Shown here: piece after piece, positions 27,160-34,966 of the stretch
Layout: each line of letters opens with the position of its first letter
Numbering within the stretch: the first letter of the stretch is position 1
Origin: Pyxidicoccus xibeiensis
GTDB taxonomy: Bacteria > Myxococcota > Myxococcia > Myxococcales > Myxococcaceae
DNA: 64,000 nucleotides
Reading direction: 5' to 3'
Assembly (NCBI RefSeq): GCF_024198175.1
Contig: NZ_JAJVKV010000002.1
Coordinates: 682,001 to 746,000 of the forward strand
Made by a program: the position numbers and the translations under genes
Notes under the pieces: generated by a model
Database searches by the model: none
What the model saw: only the letters and a program-made list of their open reading frames with translations
What the model was told of the DNA's origin: nothing

Positions 27160-28578
27160 ATGAAACGAAAACTCACAGCTCTGGCCGCGGCAGGGGTCGT
27201 GCTTCTCGGGTTCGGAGCGGTCAGCGCCAGCGCAGCTTTTGCCAACTTCAGCGTCATCACGTCCAACGTCACCGTGACGGGCAACACTGCCGTGGCTACC
27301 GCTTCCATCTCCGCGTCCGTGCGCGAGCAGGTTGAGGAGTACAAGGTCTGTGTGAACCCCTACAGCGGTGGAGCGCTGGACTTCTCGAAGCGCACGAACG
27401 TCTATATCAACACCTCCGCTGAGGGGGGCACCTCCTACACCTCGGCGTCCAAGACGTTCGCCAACGGGACGTATCAGTACGCTCCCTGTGTCCTGAATGA
27501 TGGTGTCTGGTACGTCCTCGGTGGGACTCCCTACAAGACCTTCACCGTTCCCCAGACCACGCCCCCTCCGGGCTCTGTGACATTCACGGAAAACAGCCTG
27601 TCGGCGACGGTCAACGGGACCTCGGTCACCGTGAACGGCAACATCAAGGCTTCCAGCTCGGTCACCGTGCAGGAAGTCGGGATCTTCGCCACCCACACTG
27701 ACGGCACGGTCTACGACATCGCCAAGCAGACCAACGTGGTTGTCCCTACCACGGGCCTCGCGCTCACCGGCACGATGACAGTCAAGCCCGGGACCTACAC
27801 CTACGCTCTGTTTGTCGGGTACAACAACACGTGGCCGGACATGCCGGACAAGTCCTTCACCGTGAGCGGAACCACCCCGCCGCCCACGTCGAGGGCACCT
27901 GTCGGTAACCTCCCCGGCTGGACTCAGAACATGGTCCAGGACTTTGACACCGCGGCGTCAACGGGAACCGGTACTGGCTCGTTCATGCGCACCTACGAGA
28001 ACTCGTGGCGGCCCTACGATGACGCCGGTATCTACTGGCCTCGCGCGCTCATCAACGCCCATGACGGGATGATGGACATCAACCTCGATGGTGACCGCGG
28101 TGCTGCGGGTGTGTTCGGTCCTCCGGACCGCGCCTGGGGACACCTGTACGGGCGCTACTCGATCCGCTTCAAGGCGGTTGACGCCGAGGGCAACGGAACG
28201 GCGATGATGGTCTGGCCTGCGTCTGACTACTGGTCGGACGGGGAGATAGACTTCCCCGAGGGGCCGCTCGACGGCTACTTCAACATCTATCACCACCCGA
28301 CCCCTTGTGATGACGACGACGGCGACCCGATACCGCACTGCGGCTCCTCGGACAGCCTGACCAACATCGCCACCTTCGAGGACTGGCACGTCGCCACGAC
28401 CGAGTGGACCCCCACGAGCGTCAAGTATTACGTGGACGGAGCGCTGGTGAAGACGGTCACCCACGACATCCCTAACACCCACCACCGCTGGACGATTCAG
28501 GTCGCGCCGGACCGCTCGAACGCTCAGCCGGGACACCTGCTGATCGACTGGGTGACCAGCTACACCTACACCCCGTAA
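27160..28578 (+). CDS. Secreted GH16 glycoside hydrolase with two N-terminal beta-sandwich repeats
   Basis: 472 residues with a signal peptide (TALAAAGVVLLGFGAVSASA). Two homologous ~100-residue beta-rich repeats (about 28-130 and 140-235) are separated by Pro/Thr linkers and may bind glycans. The GH16 catalytic domain occupies 250-472, with the family signature DGEIDFPE: nucleophile Glu362, Asp364, acid/base Glu367. GH16 enzymes cleave beta-1,3/1,4-glucans, agar or related polymers; substrate not determined. GGAG precedes the ATG and the gene is 18 bp after the esterase. A strong hairpin terminator follows. Wobble positions seem less GC-biased than in neighbours, which could reflect acquisition. 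Confidence 0.9.
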   Translation: MKRKLTALAAAGVVLLGFGAVSASAAFANFSVITSNVTVTGNTAVATASISASVREQVEEYKVCVNPYSGGALDFSKRTNVYINTSAEGGTSYTSASKTFANGTYQYAPCVLNDGVWYVLGGTPYKTFTVPQTTPPPGSVTFTENSLSATVNGTSVTVNGNIKASSSVTVQEVGIFATHTDGTVYDIAKQTNVVVPTTGLALTGTMTVKPGTYTYALFVGYNNTWPDMPDKSFTVSGTTPPPTSRAPVGNLPGWTQNMVQDFDTAASTGTGTGSFMRTYENSWRPYDDAGIYWPRALINAHDGMMDINLDGDRGAAGVFGPPDRAWGHLYGRYSIRFKAVDAEGNGTAMMVWPASDYWSDGEIDFPEGPLDGYFNIYHHPTPCDDDDGDPIPHCGSSDSLTNIATFEDWHVATTEWTPTSVKYYVDGALVKTVTHDIPNTHHRWTIQVAPDRSNAQPGHLLIDWVTSYTYTP

Positions 28579-28597
28579 CAACTGCCTGCCAAACCAG

Positions 28598-28626
28598 GAG
28601 GGACCGAGCATGGCGCTCGGTCCCTC
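28598..28626 (+). terminator. Hairpin terminator after GH16 gene
   Basis: A 12-bp perfect stem, GAGGGACCGAGC / GCTCGGTCCCTC, with a 5-base loop, starts 20 bp after the GH16 stop and is followed by TTCC. It closes the esterase/GH16 operon. Confidence 0.75.
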
Positions 28627-28881
28627 TTCCATGTGGGGCGCTGCAATGGCAAAGCCACTGGCCGGCCAGAAGGTCTTCCCGGTCGAGGTGGAGGCCTGGG
28701 CCTCGCTGCTTCATCGGCCCCTGTGTCTTTGGAATCGGATGACTGGAGTTTCGGAACTCGGATTCCCGGGGAAGGAGGTGCCCCCGGAGAGGGTGGAACT
28801 GTCAGCGAGTGCTCAGCAGCTGGCTTCTCATTGCCCGAGCGGACAGATGCTGGCCCTGGCGGCCGTGGCAACCATCCGACC

Positions 28882-29178
28882 ATGCACACGACCCATGAGC
28901 AGGTAGGAATCGAGCAGCTGACGTCGGCGGACCTCGCAGCCCTGGAGACCTGGGCTCCCAGCCAGGTGAAGCTCACTTCGAGCATGACAGCCCGGCTGTG
29001 GTTGCAGACCCGCCTCCGCCTCACCCAGGCCCAGAAGGAGCTCCACGATGCCATCTTCGCCCTCGATGGCACCGACGCGAGCCTCGACCGCTTTGCCAGC
29101 GCGCGGGCGGAGCTCGACTCGGCCGAGGCGTGGGCCCTGCATGTCGCCAAGGCCCGCTACAAGCGCGACCAGGGCTGA
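28882..29178 (+). CDS. Small hypothetical protein
   Basis: 98 residues, starting at ATG 28882 (MHTTHEQVGIEQL). Strong G/C bias at third positions supports coding, but no ribosome site is obvious and the frame is open further upstream to 28633. The protein is predicted almost wholly alpha-helical, with regular Leu/Ala spacing (for example QTRLRLTQAQKELHDAIF), and soluble. It converges on the ABC transporter operon, 44 bp from its end. No family recognised; function unknown. Confidence 0.6.
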   Translation: MHTTHEQVGIEQLTSADLAALETWAPSQVKLTSSMTARLWLQTRLRLTQAQKELHDAIFALDGTDASLDRFASARAELDSAEAWALHVAKARYKRDQG

Positions 29179-29222
29179 CGGGTGGCGCTCGGGCAGGGTG
29201 CTGGCGACGATGGCCATCTGCT

Positions 29223-31004
29223 TCAGGCTGGCTTCTCGGTTGCTCGGGGTGGGGCGCTCGCCGCGAGCCGCCAGCCCTTGGCGCGCTCCTGCTCCCGCCA
29301 GAGCGCCGCGTAGACGCCGCGCTTCGCGAGCAGTTCCTCGTGTGTGCCAGCCTCCGCGACACGCCCCTTGTCGAGCACGACGATGCGGTGCGCCCGCCGC
29401 ACCGTGCGCAGGCGATGGGCAATCACGACGACAGTCTTCCTCTTGACCAGCTCGTCGATCGCCCGCTGGATCTCGGCCTCCGCCGACGCATCGACCGAGG
29501 CGGTCGCCTCGTCGAGGAGCACGATGGGGGCGTCCTTGAGGATGGCGCGCGCGATGGACAGGCGCTGGCGCTCGCCACCCGAGAGGGTTCCGCCTCCTTC
29601 GCCGAGGAGGGTGTCGTAGCCGTTCGGCAAGGCCGTGATGAAGTCGTGGGCGCGCGCGGCCTTCGCTGCACGCTCGACTTCTTCGAGTGAAGCGTCGGGC
29701 CGCCCGACGCGGAGGTTCTCCAGGATGGTCCCGGAGAAGAGGACGACGTCCTGGAACACCATCGCGATGTGCTGGTGCAGCTCCTCGAACGGGATGTCGC
29801 GGATGTCGACGCCGCCGATGCGGATGGCTCCCGGGCGCGGGATGTCCCACAGGCGCGCCATGAGGTGGACCAGCGTCGACTTGCCCGAGCCCGAAGCGCC
29901 GACGAGCGCGGTGAGCGAGCGCGCGGGGAACGTCGCCGAGACGCCGTCGAGCACGAGCTCGTCTTCGTAGGCGAAGGACACGGAGTCGACCTCCACCTCG
30001 AATGTCTGGATCGACGCCGCTCGTGCGGATGACTCCGCAAGCGGCTTCTCCGCCAGCAGCCGGTCGACGCGGCCGAGCGCGCGCTGAGACGCTCGAAGCA
30101 TGAGCAGCGCCACACCGAGATCCGCCACCTGGCGCACGACACCCACCGTCACGATGAGAAAGACGAGCAGCACCCCGGGCTCGATCGAGTCGCGCAGCGC
30201 CAGTGCGCTTCCCGCGTACGCCACCGCGACGAAGCTCACCTCGACGACGAAACCGAACACGGCGAGCAGCGGAGAGGGCCAGACCTCGGAGCGGATGAGG
30301 GCGTCACGCAGGCGCTCCATTGCGTTGACAAAGCGCTGGTAGGCCTCGCCGTGCCGGCCGAACGCGCGAAGCACGGCGATGCCCTGCACGTATTCGACGA
30401 TGCGCGCGCTCACGTCTGAAGCCGCCTCGAGCACGGCCTCGAACTCGCGGACGAAGAGGGGCGTGGTCGCAGCCAGCACGAGGAGCGCCACCGGTAGCGC
30501 GGCGAGGATGACGAGTCCCAGTCGCCAATCCAGGAAGCTGAGACCGAGGCCGACCAGCATCGGGAGTGCGAAGCTCGACGTGAAGATGCCGATGGTGTGA
30601 GACCAGACGTCCTCGACGAGCGCGACGTCGGTGGTGAGCACGCCCGCCAGCTCACCGCTCCTTCGCTGGGTGAAGAACCCCATGGGCAGGCGTCGCAGAT
30701 GGTCGGCTGTGCGGATGCGCGCTTGCCCCATGAGCGAGTGCGCGGCGATGAAGATATTGGACATCGCCCCGATCGAGAACACGAGGCGCAGAAGCACCGA
30801 GAGCGCGATGCCACCGGTGATCCACCACATCAGGTGCATCGACAGGCGGCGCTCGAGCACTTCGCGAACGAAGAAGGTGACCAGGGCGTAGGGCGTGGCG
30901 ATCGCGAGCGCTTCGCCAAATGCGAAGAAGAGGCCGCGCCGGAGACGTGCGTCCCTGCGGCCCGCGAGCCGCTCGCCGAGTGTGAAGATCTCCCCGAGCA
31001 TCAC
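29223..31004 (-). CDS. ABC exporter-fold half-transporter (second subunit)
   Basis: 593 residues: six membrane helices in residues 20-310 and a nucleotide-binding domain from 345. Walker A is GASGSGKST, the signature LSGGERQR, Walker B IVLLDEATA followed by SVD, and the switch His is in VIAHRL. It overlaps the other half-transporter by ATGA at 31001-31004, so the two form a heterodimer. The pair, with an AraC regulator upstream, resembles siderophore-type exporter-fold ABC systems such as YbtPQ and IrtAB, which act as importers, but peptide or drug export is equally compatible. No substrate-binding protein or siderophore synthesis gene is close by. Confidence 0.92.
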   Translation of the reverse strand: MMLGEIFTLGERLAGRRDARLRRGLFFAFGEALAIATPYALVTFFVREVLERRLSMHLMWWITGGIALSVLLRLVFSIGAMSNIFIAAHSLMGQARIRTADHLRRLPMGFFTQRRSGELAGVLTTDVALVEDVWSHTIGIFTSSFALPMLVGLGLSFLDWRLGLVILAALPVALLVLAATTPLFVREFEAVLEAASDVSARIVEYVQGIAVLRAFGRHGEAYQRFVNAMERLRDALIRSEVWPSPLLAVFGFVVEVSFVAVAYAGSALALRDSIEPGVLLVFLIVTVGVVRQVADLGVALLMLRASQRALGRVDRLLAEKPLAESSARAASIQTFEVEVDSVSFAYEDELVLDGVSATFPARSLTALVGASGSGKSTLVHLMARLWDIPRPGAIRIGGVDIRDIPFEELHQHIAMVFQDVVLFSGTILENLRVGRPDASLEEVERAAKAARAHDFITALPNGYDTLLGEGGGTLSGGERQRLSIARAILKDAPIVLLDEATASVDASAEAEIQRAIDELVKRKTVVVIAHRLRTVRRAHRIVVLDKGRVAEAGTHEELLAKRGVYAALWREQERAKGWRLAASAPPRATEKPA

Positions 31005-32806
31005 CCCACCTCCTTCGCGACAGCGGGTCCACCAGGTTCACCCAGCGACCAGTCGAGGGCTTCGGTGTGGCTGCGCCAGAGCTGTTGGTACAGCGGGCAG
31101 CGCCCGAGCAGCTCGTCGTGCGTGCCCTGGTCCTTCACCCGGCCTCCGTCGAGGACGACGATGTGGTCGGCGGAGGCGATCGTCGAGAGCCGGTGTGCGA
31201 CGACGAGCACCGTCCGCCCCCCGCACAGCTTGGCCAGCGCCTCCTGGATGCGTGCTTCGTTCTCGGGGTCGGCGAAGGCCGTCGCCTCATCGAGCAGCAG
31301 CACCGGCGCGTCCTTAAGGAGCGCGCGAGCGATGGACAGGCGCTGCTTCTCGCCTCCCGAGAGGCGTGCGCCGCGCTCACCGAGCAGCGTTTCGTACTTC
31401 CTGGGGAGCGCCTGGATGAAGTCGTACGCACGCGCGGCGCGACACGCGGCATCGAGCTGCGCATCGGTGGCATCGGGACGGGCGAGACGAAGGTTCTCGC
31501 GAACGGTGCCGTGAAAGAGGAACACGTCCTGGAAGACCATCGAGATGCGCGAGAGCAGCTCATCGAGCGTGAGTGCGCGCACGTCGACGCCGCCGAGCTG
31601 GACCGCGCCACTTGTCGCGTCCCATAGCCGGAGCACGAGCCGCACGAGCGTCGTCTTGCCTGCACCCGAGGGGCCGACCAGCGCCGTGACCTTGCCCGCT
31701 GGCGCTTCGAAGGAGACGTCGTGGAGGACCTCCGCGGCGCCGTCCTCGTAACGGAAGCCGACGCCACGGAACGCGACGCCATCGTGCGCGGGCCGCGCGG
31801 CGCTGGCAGGAGTCTCGAGGTCCGGCGCGGCGAGCATGGCCTGGATGCGAGCGTTGCCTGCCTGGATGCGGTCGACGTTGCCCCACGCGAATATCAGCCG
31901 CATCATCGACATGAGGAGCTGTGGCCCGAGCACGAGGAAGAGCACGAGCGACTCGAGCGAGAGGGTGCCGCGCGTGTAGAGCCAGCCGCCCATGGGCACG
32001 AGGACGACGAGGCTCGACCCGATGAGCGCGCCGAACGCGCCGTAGCCGCGGCCGTTGGTGCGCATGAACCCCTCCGTCCACGTGAGCCCCGCTTCGATGG
32101 AGCGCGAGAGCTCGCTGAAGCGCTGCGCGGACAGGCCGAAGGTCTTGATGACGTGGATGCCCCGGAGGTACTCGAGCAGCGAGCGGTTCATCCGGCTCTG
32201 GAGCTCGTCCCACTGCAGATTCGCCTTGCCGACATCTCGCATGGCGACCGACATCGCCAGAATGGCGAGTGGCGCCATCACGATGCTGGCGAGGGCCATG
32301 CGCCAATCGACCCACAGGAGGGCAATGGCCGTCGCGAGCGGGACGACGAGCGCGGTGACCGCATCCGGGAGGTAATGAGCGACGAACCCTTCGATCTGGT
32401 TCACGTCGTCCATCAGCGTCTTCTTCAGCTCCCCGGCGCCACGACGGCTGAAGAACGAGAGCGGAACGGCGCCGAGCTTCTTCGCGAGCCGCAGGCGCAG
32501 CTCATGAAGGAGGCGGAACGCCGCGACGTGCGCCAGCATGTGCGCGGCGGAGACGAGGATGTAGCGCAACGCGAGCGCACCCGCGGCGAGGAGGGCGAGC
32601 GAGCGAACCGCGGCGAGGTCCGGCGGCGCTGCGTAGATCGAGGTCGCCATGCGCGCGACGACGAAGAACGGCACCAGCGCGAGGGCTGCTGCCAACGTCG
32701 ACGAGAGTGCGGCTCCGGCGACGAACAGTGCTTGTGGCCCGAGGAGCGCCTTGAGGCCCGCGAGCGAGCGTTCCTCGGCCTTGGAGGCGGGGAGGTCGGT
32801 ACTCAT
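31001..32806 (-). CDS. ABC exporter-fold half-transporter (first subunit)
   Basis: 601 residues with a six-helix membrane domain (about 25-310) and a nucleotide-binding domain with Walker A GPSGAGKTT, signature LSGGEKQR and Walker B VLLLDEATA. The residues after Walker B read FADPENE instead of the usual SVD; this variant is, to my knowledge, common in the YbtP/IrtA side of siderophore transporters. It is the first gene of the two-subunit operon and lies 163 bp downstream of the AraC-type regulator on the same strand. ATG at 32806 gives a normal N-terminus. Confidence 0.92.
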   Translation of the reverse strand: MSTDLPASKAEERSLAGLKALLGPQALFVAGAALSSTLAAALALVPFFVVARMATSIYAAPPDLAAVRSLALLAAGALALRYILVSAAHMLAHVAAFRLLHELRLRLAKKLGAVPLSFFSRRGAGELKKTLMDDVNQIEGFVAHYLPDAVTALVVPLATAIALLWVDWRMALASIVMAPLAILAMSVAMRDVGKANLQWDELQSRMNRSLLEYLRGIHVIKTFGLSAQRFSELSRSIEAGLTWTEGFMRTNGRGYGAFGALIGSSLVVLVPMGGWLYTRGTLSLESLVLFLVLGPQLLMSMMRLIFAWGNVDRIQAGNARIQAMLAAPDLETPASAARPAHDGVAFRGVGFRYEDGAAEVLHDVSFEAPAGKVTALVGPSGAGKTTLVRLVLRLWDATSGAVQLGGVDVRALTLDELLSRISMVFQDVFLFHGTVRENLRLARPDATDAQLDAACRAARAYDFIQALPRKYETLLGERGARLSGGEKQRLSIARALLKDAPVLLLDEATAFADPENEARIQEALAKLCGGRTVLVVAHRLSTIASADHIVVLDGGRVKDQGTHDELLGRCPLYQQLWRSHTEALDWSLGEPGGPAVAKEVG

Positions 32807-32957
32807 GCCCGCCTCCCTTCATGGATGGTGATGCGAATGGCTCGCGGGGTGTTCCAGGGGTTCGACCCGGCTGTCACTGCCGGGCCAGCCGACATGCGGT
32901 GCGGAGGGCGTTCACTCGGTTCCATGGGGCCGAGGAAACGCCAGGGCAGGCACCGGG

Positions 32958-32972
32958 GATTGTATATTTTTA
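32958..32972 (-). promoter_or_regulatory. AT-rich element at the AraC gene end, possible ABC operon -10
   Basis: At the very end of the AraC-type gene the minus strand reads TAAAAATATACAATC, the only AT-rich spot in a 163-bp GC-rich gap before the ABC operon. It could supply a -10 box (TATACA) for the transporter genes. No matching -35 was found, so this is weak. Confidence 0.25.
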
Positions 32973-33782
32973 CCCGTGGACCGAGACGTGGTCGGTGCCC
33001 GCGACACGCTTCGCGAGATATTCGCGCGGGCTCGAGCCGGAGAGTGACCGGAACTCGCGAAGGAAGTGGGCCTGGTCGAAGTAGCCGTGCTCGGCGGCCA
33101 ACGCGGCGCCACGCAAGGAGCCCTGCTCGAGGTCGCGTAGCACCGCTCGAAACCGTCGGACACGCCAGAATGTCTTCGGACTCAAGCCGACTTCTTCGCG
33201 AAACAAGGCCAGGAGGCGCTTCGGAGAGAGCCCCGTCCGGCGATTGACTTCAGCGACCGACGTGAGGTCGGGTTCCTCGAACGCGTCCAGAGACGCACGC
33301 AGCGCGGGACTCAGCTCGAAGGAGTGGCGCAGTCGGTGCAGGAGGTGCTCTTCCAGCAGCTGCACTCGCCCGAGCGGGGAGGGCGTCTCCATCAGCCGTT
33401 CGTGCAGCGCGCGTGCCGACGCGCCCCATAGCGCATCCAGCGCCAGGGTCTGCTCCGCGAGGGCATTGGCGGGCACGCCGAAGAAGGGGTGCGCGCCACC
33501 GGGCTTGAATTCGACGCCGACCGTCGGACCCGGTGGGGGGCCGATGATCAGCGGGGTGCTTCGCGCGCCGCACAAGATGGCACCGGAGACGTCGGCGGCC
33601 TCGGTCGTGTGCTCGCCGGAGTAGATGCGCGTCGGGGTCTCATAGAGAGGGACGACGAGGGACTGCGCGCCCGACGGCAGCACACGTTCGCGCGGTGCCT
33701 GCGCGACGTAGTCGCCGGACACCCAGAAGGAGTCCACGAACTTGTCGAGCGGCGGCTTCGGGCGGTAGAGCGCGTGGGGCAT
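32970..33782 (-). CDS. AraC-family transcriptional regulator (DUF6597-type N-terminus)
   Basis: 270 residues. The N-terminal sensor part (LDKFVDSFWVSGDY...VLPSG) resembles the DUF6597 domain found in some AraC regulators. The C-terminal 100 residues hold the paired helix-turn-helix domain, including VNRRTGLSPKRLLALFREEVG and LAAEHGYFDQAHFLREF. ATG at 33782 (MPHALYRPKPPL) gives the normal family length; the frame is open to 33887. It sits upstream of, and on the same strand as, the two-gene ABC transporter, which it probably controls. Inducer unknown. Confidence 0.88.
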   Translation of the reverse strand: MPHALYRPKPPLDKFVDSFWVSGDYVAQAPRERVLPSGAQSLVVPLYETPTRIYSGEHTTEAADVSGAILCGARSTPLIIGPPPGPTVGVEFKPGGAHPFFGVPANALAEQTLALDALWGASARALHERLMETPSPLGRVQLLEEHLLHRLRHSFELSPALRASLDAFEEPDLTSVAEVNRRTGLSPKRLLALFREEVGLSPKTFWRVRRFRAVLRDLEQGSLRGAALAAEHGYFDQAHFLREFRSLSGSSPREYLAKRVAGTDHVSVHG

Positions 33783-33890
33783 GGCGCGTGGTGGCTGCTC
33801 TTGCAGATGAGAATGAACCCTGCGCATGGCCGGATGATGCGAGCAATCCGCATGATGCTCAAGGCCCGCGGATGGGCCCGCCCCCACTGA

Positions 33891-34046
33891 CCGGCACAGG
33901 CTTCGCGTGTGCGGTCGACCATCGAGCTCTTCGGGCTGCCGTGGGGCATCCTCTTCTCCGGGCCCGGGGGCTGGTTCGAGCTGTTCCTGGGTGGCTGGCT
34001 CATCGCCAAGGGGTTCCGGACGGTCACTCCTTCCGTCGCGGCGTAG
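33891..34046 (+). pseudogene. Remnant of a small membrane protein gene (DUF4386-like C-terminus)
   Basis: About 51 codons without a start are open in one frame and end at TAG 34044-34046. The protein reads like the tail of a membrane protein: GLPWGILFSGPGGWFELF then LGGWLIAKGF. I associate this with DUF4386-type proteins from memory only. An in-frame TGA at 33888 cuts it from anything upstream, so only the last helix or two remain. It overlaps the 3' end of the Crp/Fnr gene by 23 bp on the opposite strand. Confidence 0.42.
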
Positions 34047-34629
34047 CCGGCTTGCCGCGCGTGGCGATGCGCTTCCGGATGCGGCTCAGCGACTCGGGCT
34101 TCACGCCGATGTAGCTGGCCAGCTGGTACTGGGGAATCCGCTGGAGGATGTCCGGCCGTGTCTTCGAGAGCTTGAGGTAGCGCTGCTCCGGGGTATCGGT
34201 GAGATGGGAAGCGAGCCGCTCCTGCTGTTCCGCCAGGACCTTCTGCATCGCCATCCGGGAGATGCTCTCGAAGCGAGGGAAGCGTCGGTACAGCTCCCCC
34301 TCGCGTTGCTCGGTGCCCACCACCACCGTGGTGTCTTCCGCGCAGACCAGGAAGTGATCCGCCGGGGTCTGGGTCATCATGCTGTGAATCGAGAGGACCC
34401 ATTCGTTCTCCGTGAAGAACCCGTTGCTCCGCTCTTCACCGTCGACGACGTAGTACTGGCGGACGCAGCCCTGGAGGACGAAGTACGCCTCGGTGCAGAC
34501 CTGGCCCGCCATGAGCAGGTGAGTGCCCTTCGGACAGGTCTTCACCACCATGCTGTCCAGGATGGCCTGGGCTTCCTCGTCGGACAGAGGAGCGATGCGG
34601 CGGAAGTAGTCGATGAGCTTGTGTTTCAT
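34024..34629 (-). CDS. Crp/Fnr-family transcriptional regulator
   Basis: 201 residues. A cyclic-nucleotide-binding-like beta-roll occupies about 10-125 (KGTHLLMAGQVCTEAYFVLQG is its core), followed by a long dimerisation helix and a helix-turn-helix (IPQYQLASYIGVKPESLSRI). It lacks the Cys set of Fnr oxygen sensors and the full cAMP-binding signature, so the ligand is uncertain. ATG at 34629 is the natural start. It has no co-directional partner; the only close neighbour is the gene remnant overlapping its end, which may have been its former partner or target. Confidence 0.9.
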   Translation of the reverse strand: MKHKLIDYFRRIAPLSDEEAQAILDSMVVKTCPKGTHLLMAGQVCTEAYFVLQGCVRQYYVVDGEERSNGFFTENEWVLSIHSMMTQTPADHFLVCAEDTTVVVGTEQREGELYRRFPRFESISRMAMQKVLAEQQERLASHLTDTPEQRYLKLSKTRPDILQRIPQYQLASYIGVKPESLSRIRKRIATRGKPATPRRKE

Positions 34630-34966
34630 GAGAACACTGCGCGACCGGAGGGAACCCCATCAGCTGCTCGTGAAAGTCGTTCCGCTGGAACGTTACCTCG
34701 CACGGCGGCACGATGGGGGCGGTATCGCTCCAGAGTTCCTGCCGCAGAAGGCGCAACTTCTTGAGCTTGCTGGGCCTCCCAGGTTGCCCGACGGGCTTCG
34801 AACGCGCAGACGTGGGCTGCGCAGCACGGGGGGTGAGCGTCATTGGCGACACCGCCTGACGGCAATCCGTGGCATGTCAGGGTTGCCAGTCCACAACGGT
34901 ATATGCCTCTGGCGCGGATGCGCCGCCCATCTCGAGGCGGTGTGAGGTCCGCGCACAGGGGAATGC
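34630..34966. other. 337-bp intergenic region with no supported gene
   Basis: Divergent gap between the Crp/Fnr gene and the ELWxxDGT lipoprotein. A minus-strand frame is open across part of it, but it runs on out of frame through the Crp gene and I do not accept it as coding. The features I see are a TATATG box near 34900-34905 and AGGGGA seven bases before the lipoprotein ATG at 34967, so the downstream half probably holds that gene's promoter. Confidence 0.5.

Noticed and set aside
33804..33890. Short plus-strand frame MRMNPAHGRMMRAI... of 27 codons
   Set aside because: Too short, no ribosome site, and no pattern of a leader peptide.
34649..34852. Minus-strand frame upstream of the Crp/Fnr gene (starts MSPMTLTPRAAQPTS)
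   Set aside because: It continues out of frame through the Crp/Fnr gene with no stop at the boundary, lacks a ribosome site, and matches no domain. A short true peptide cannot be excluded.
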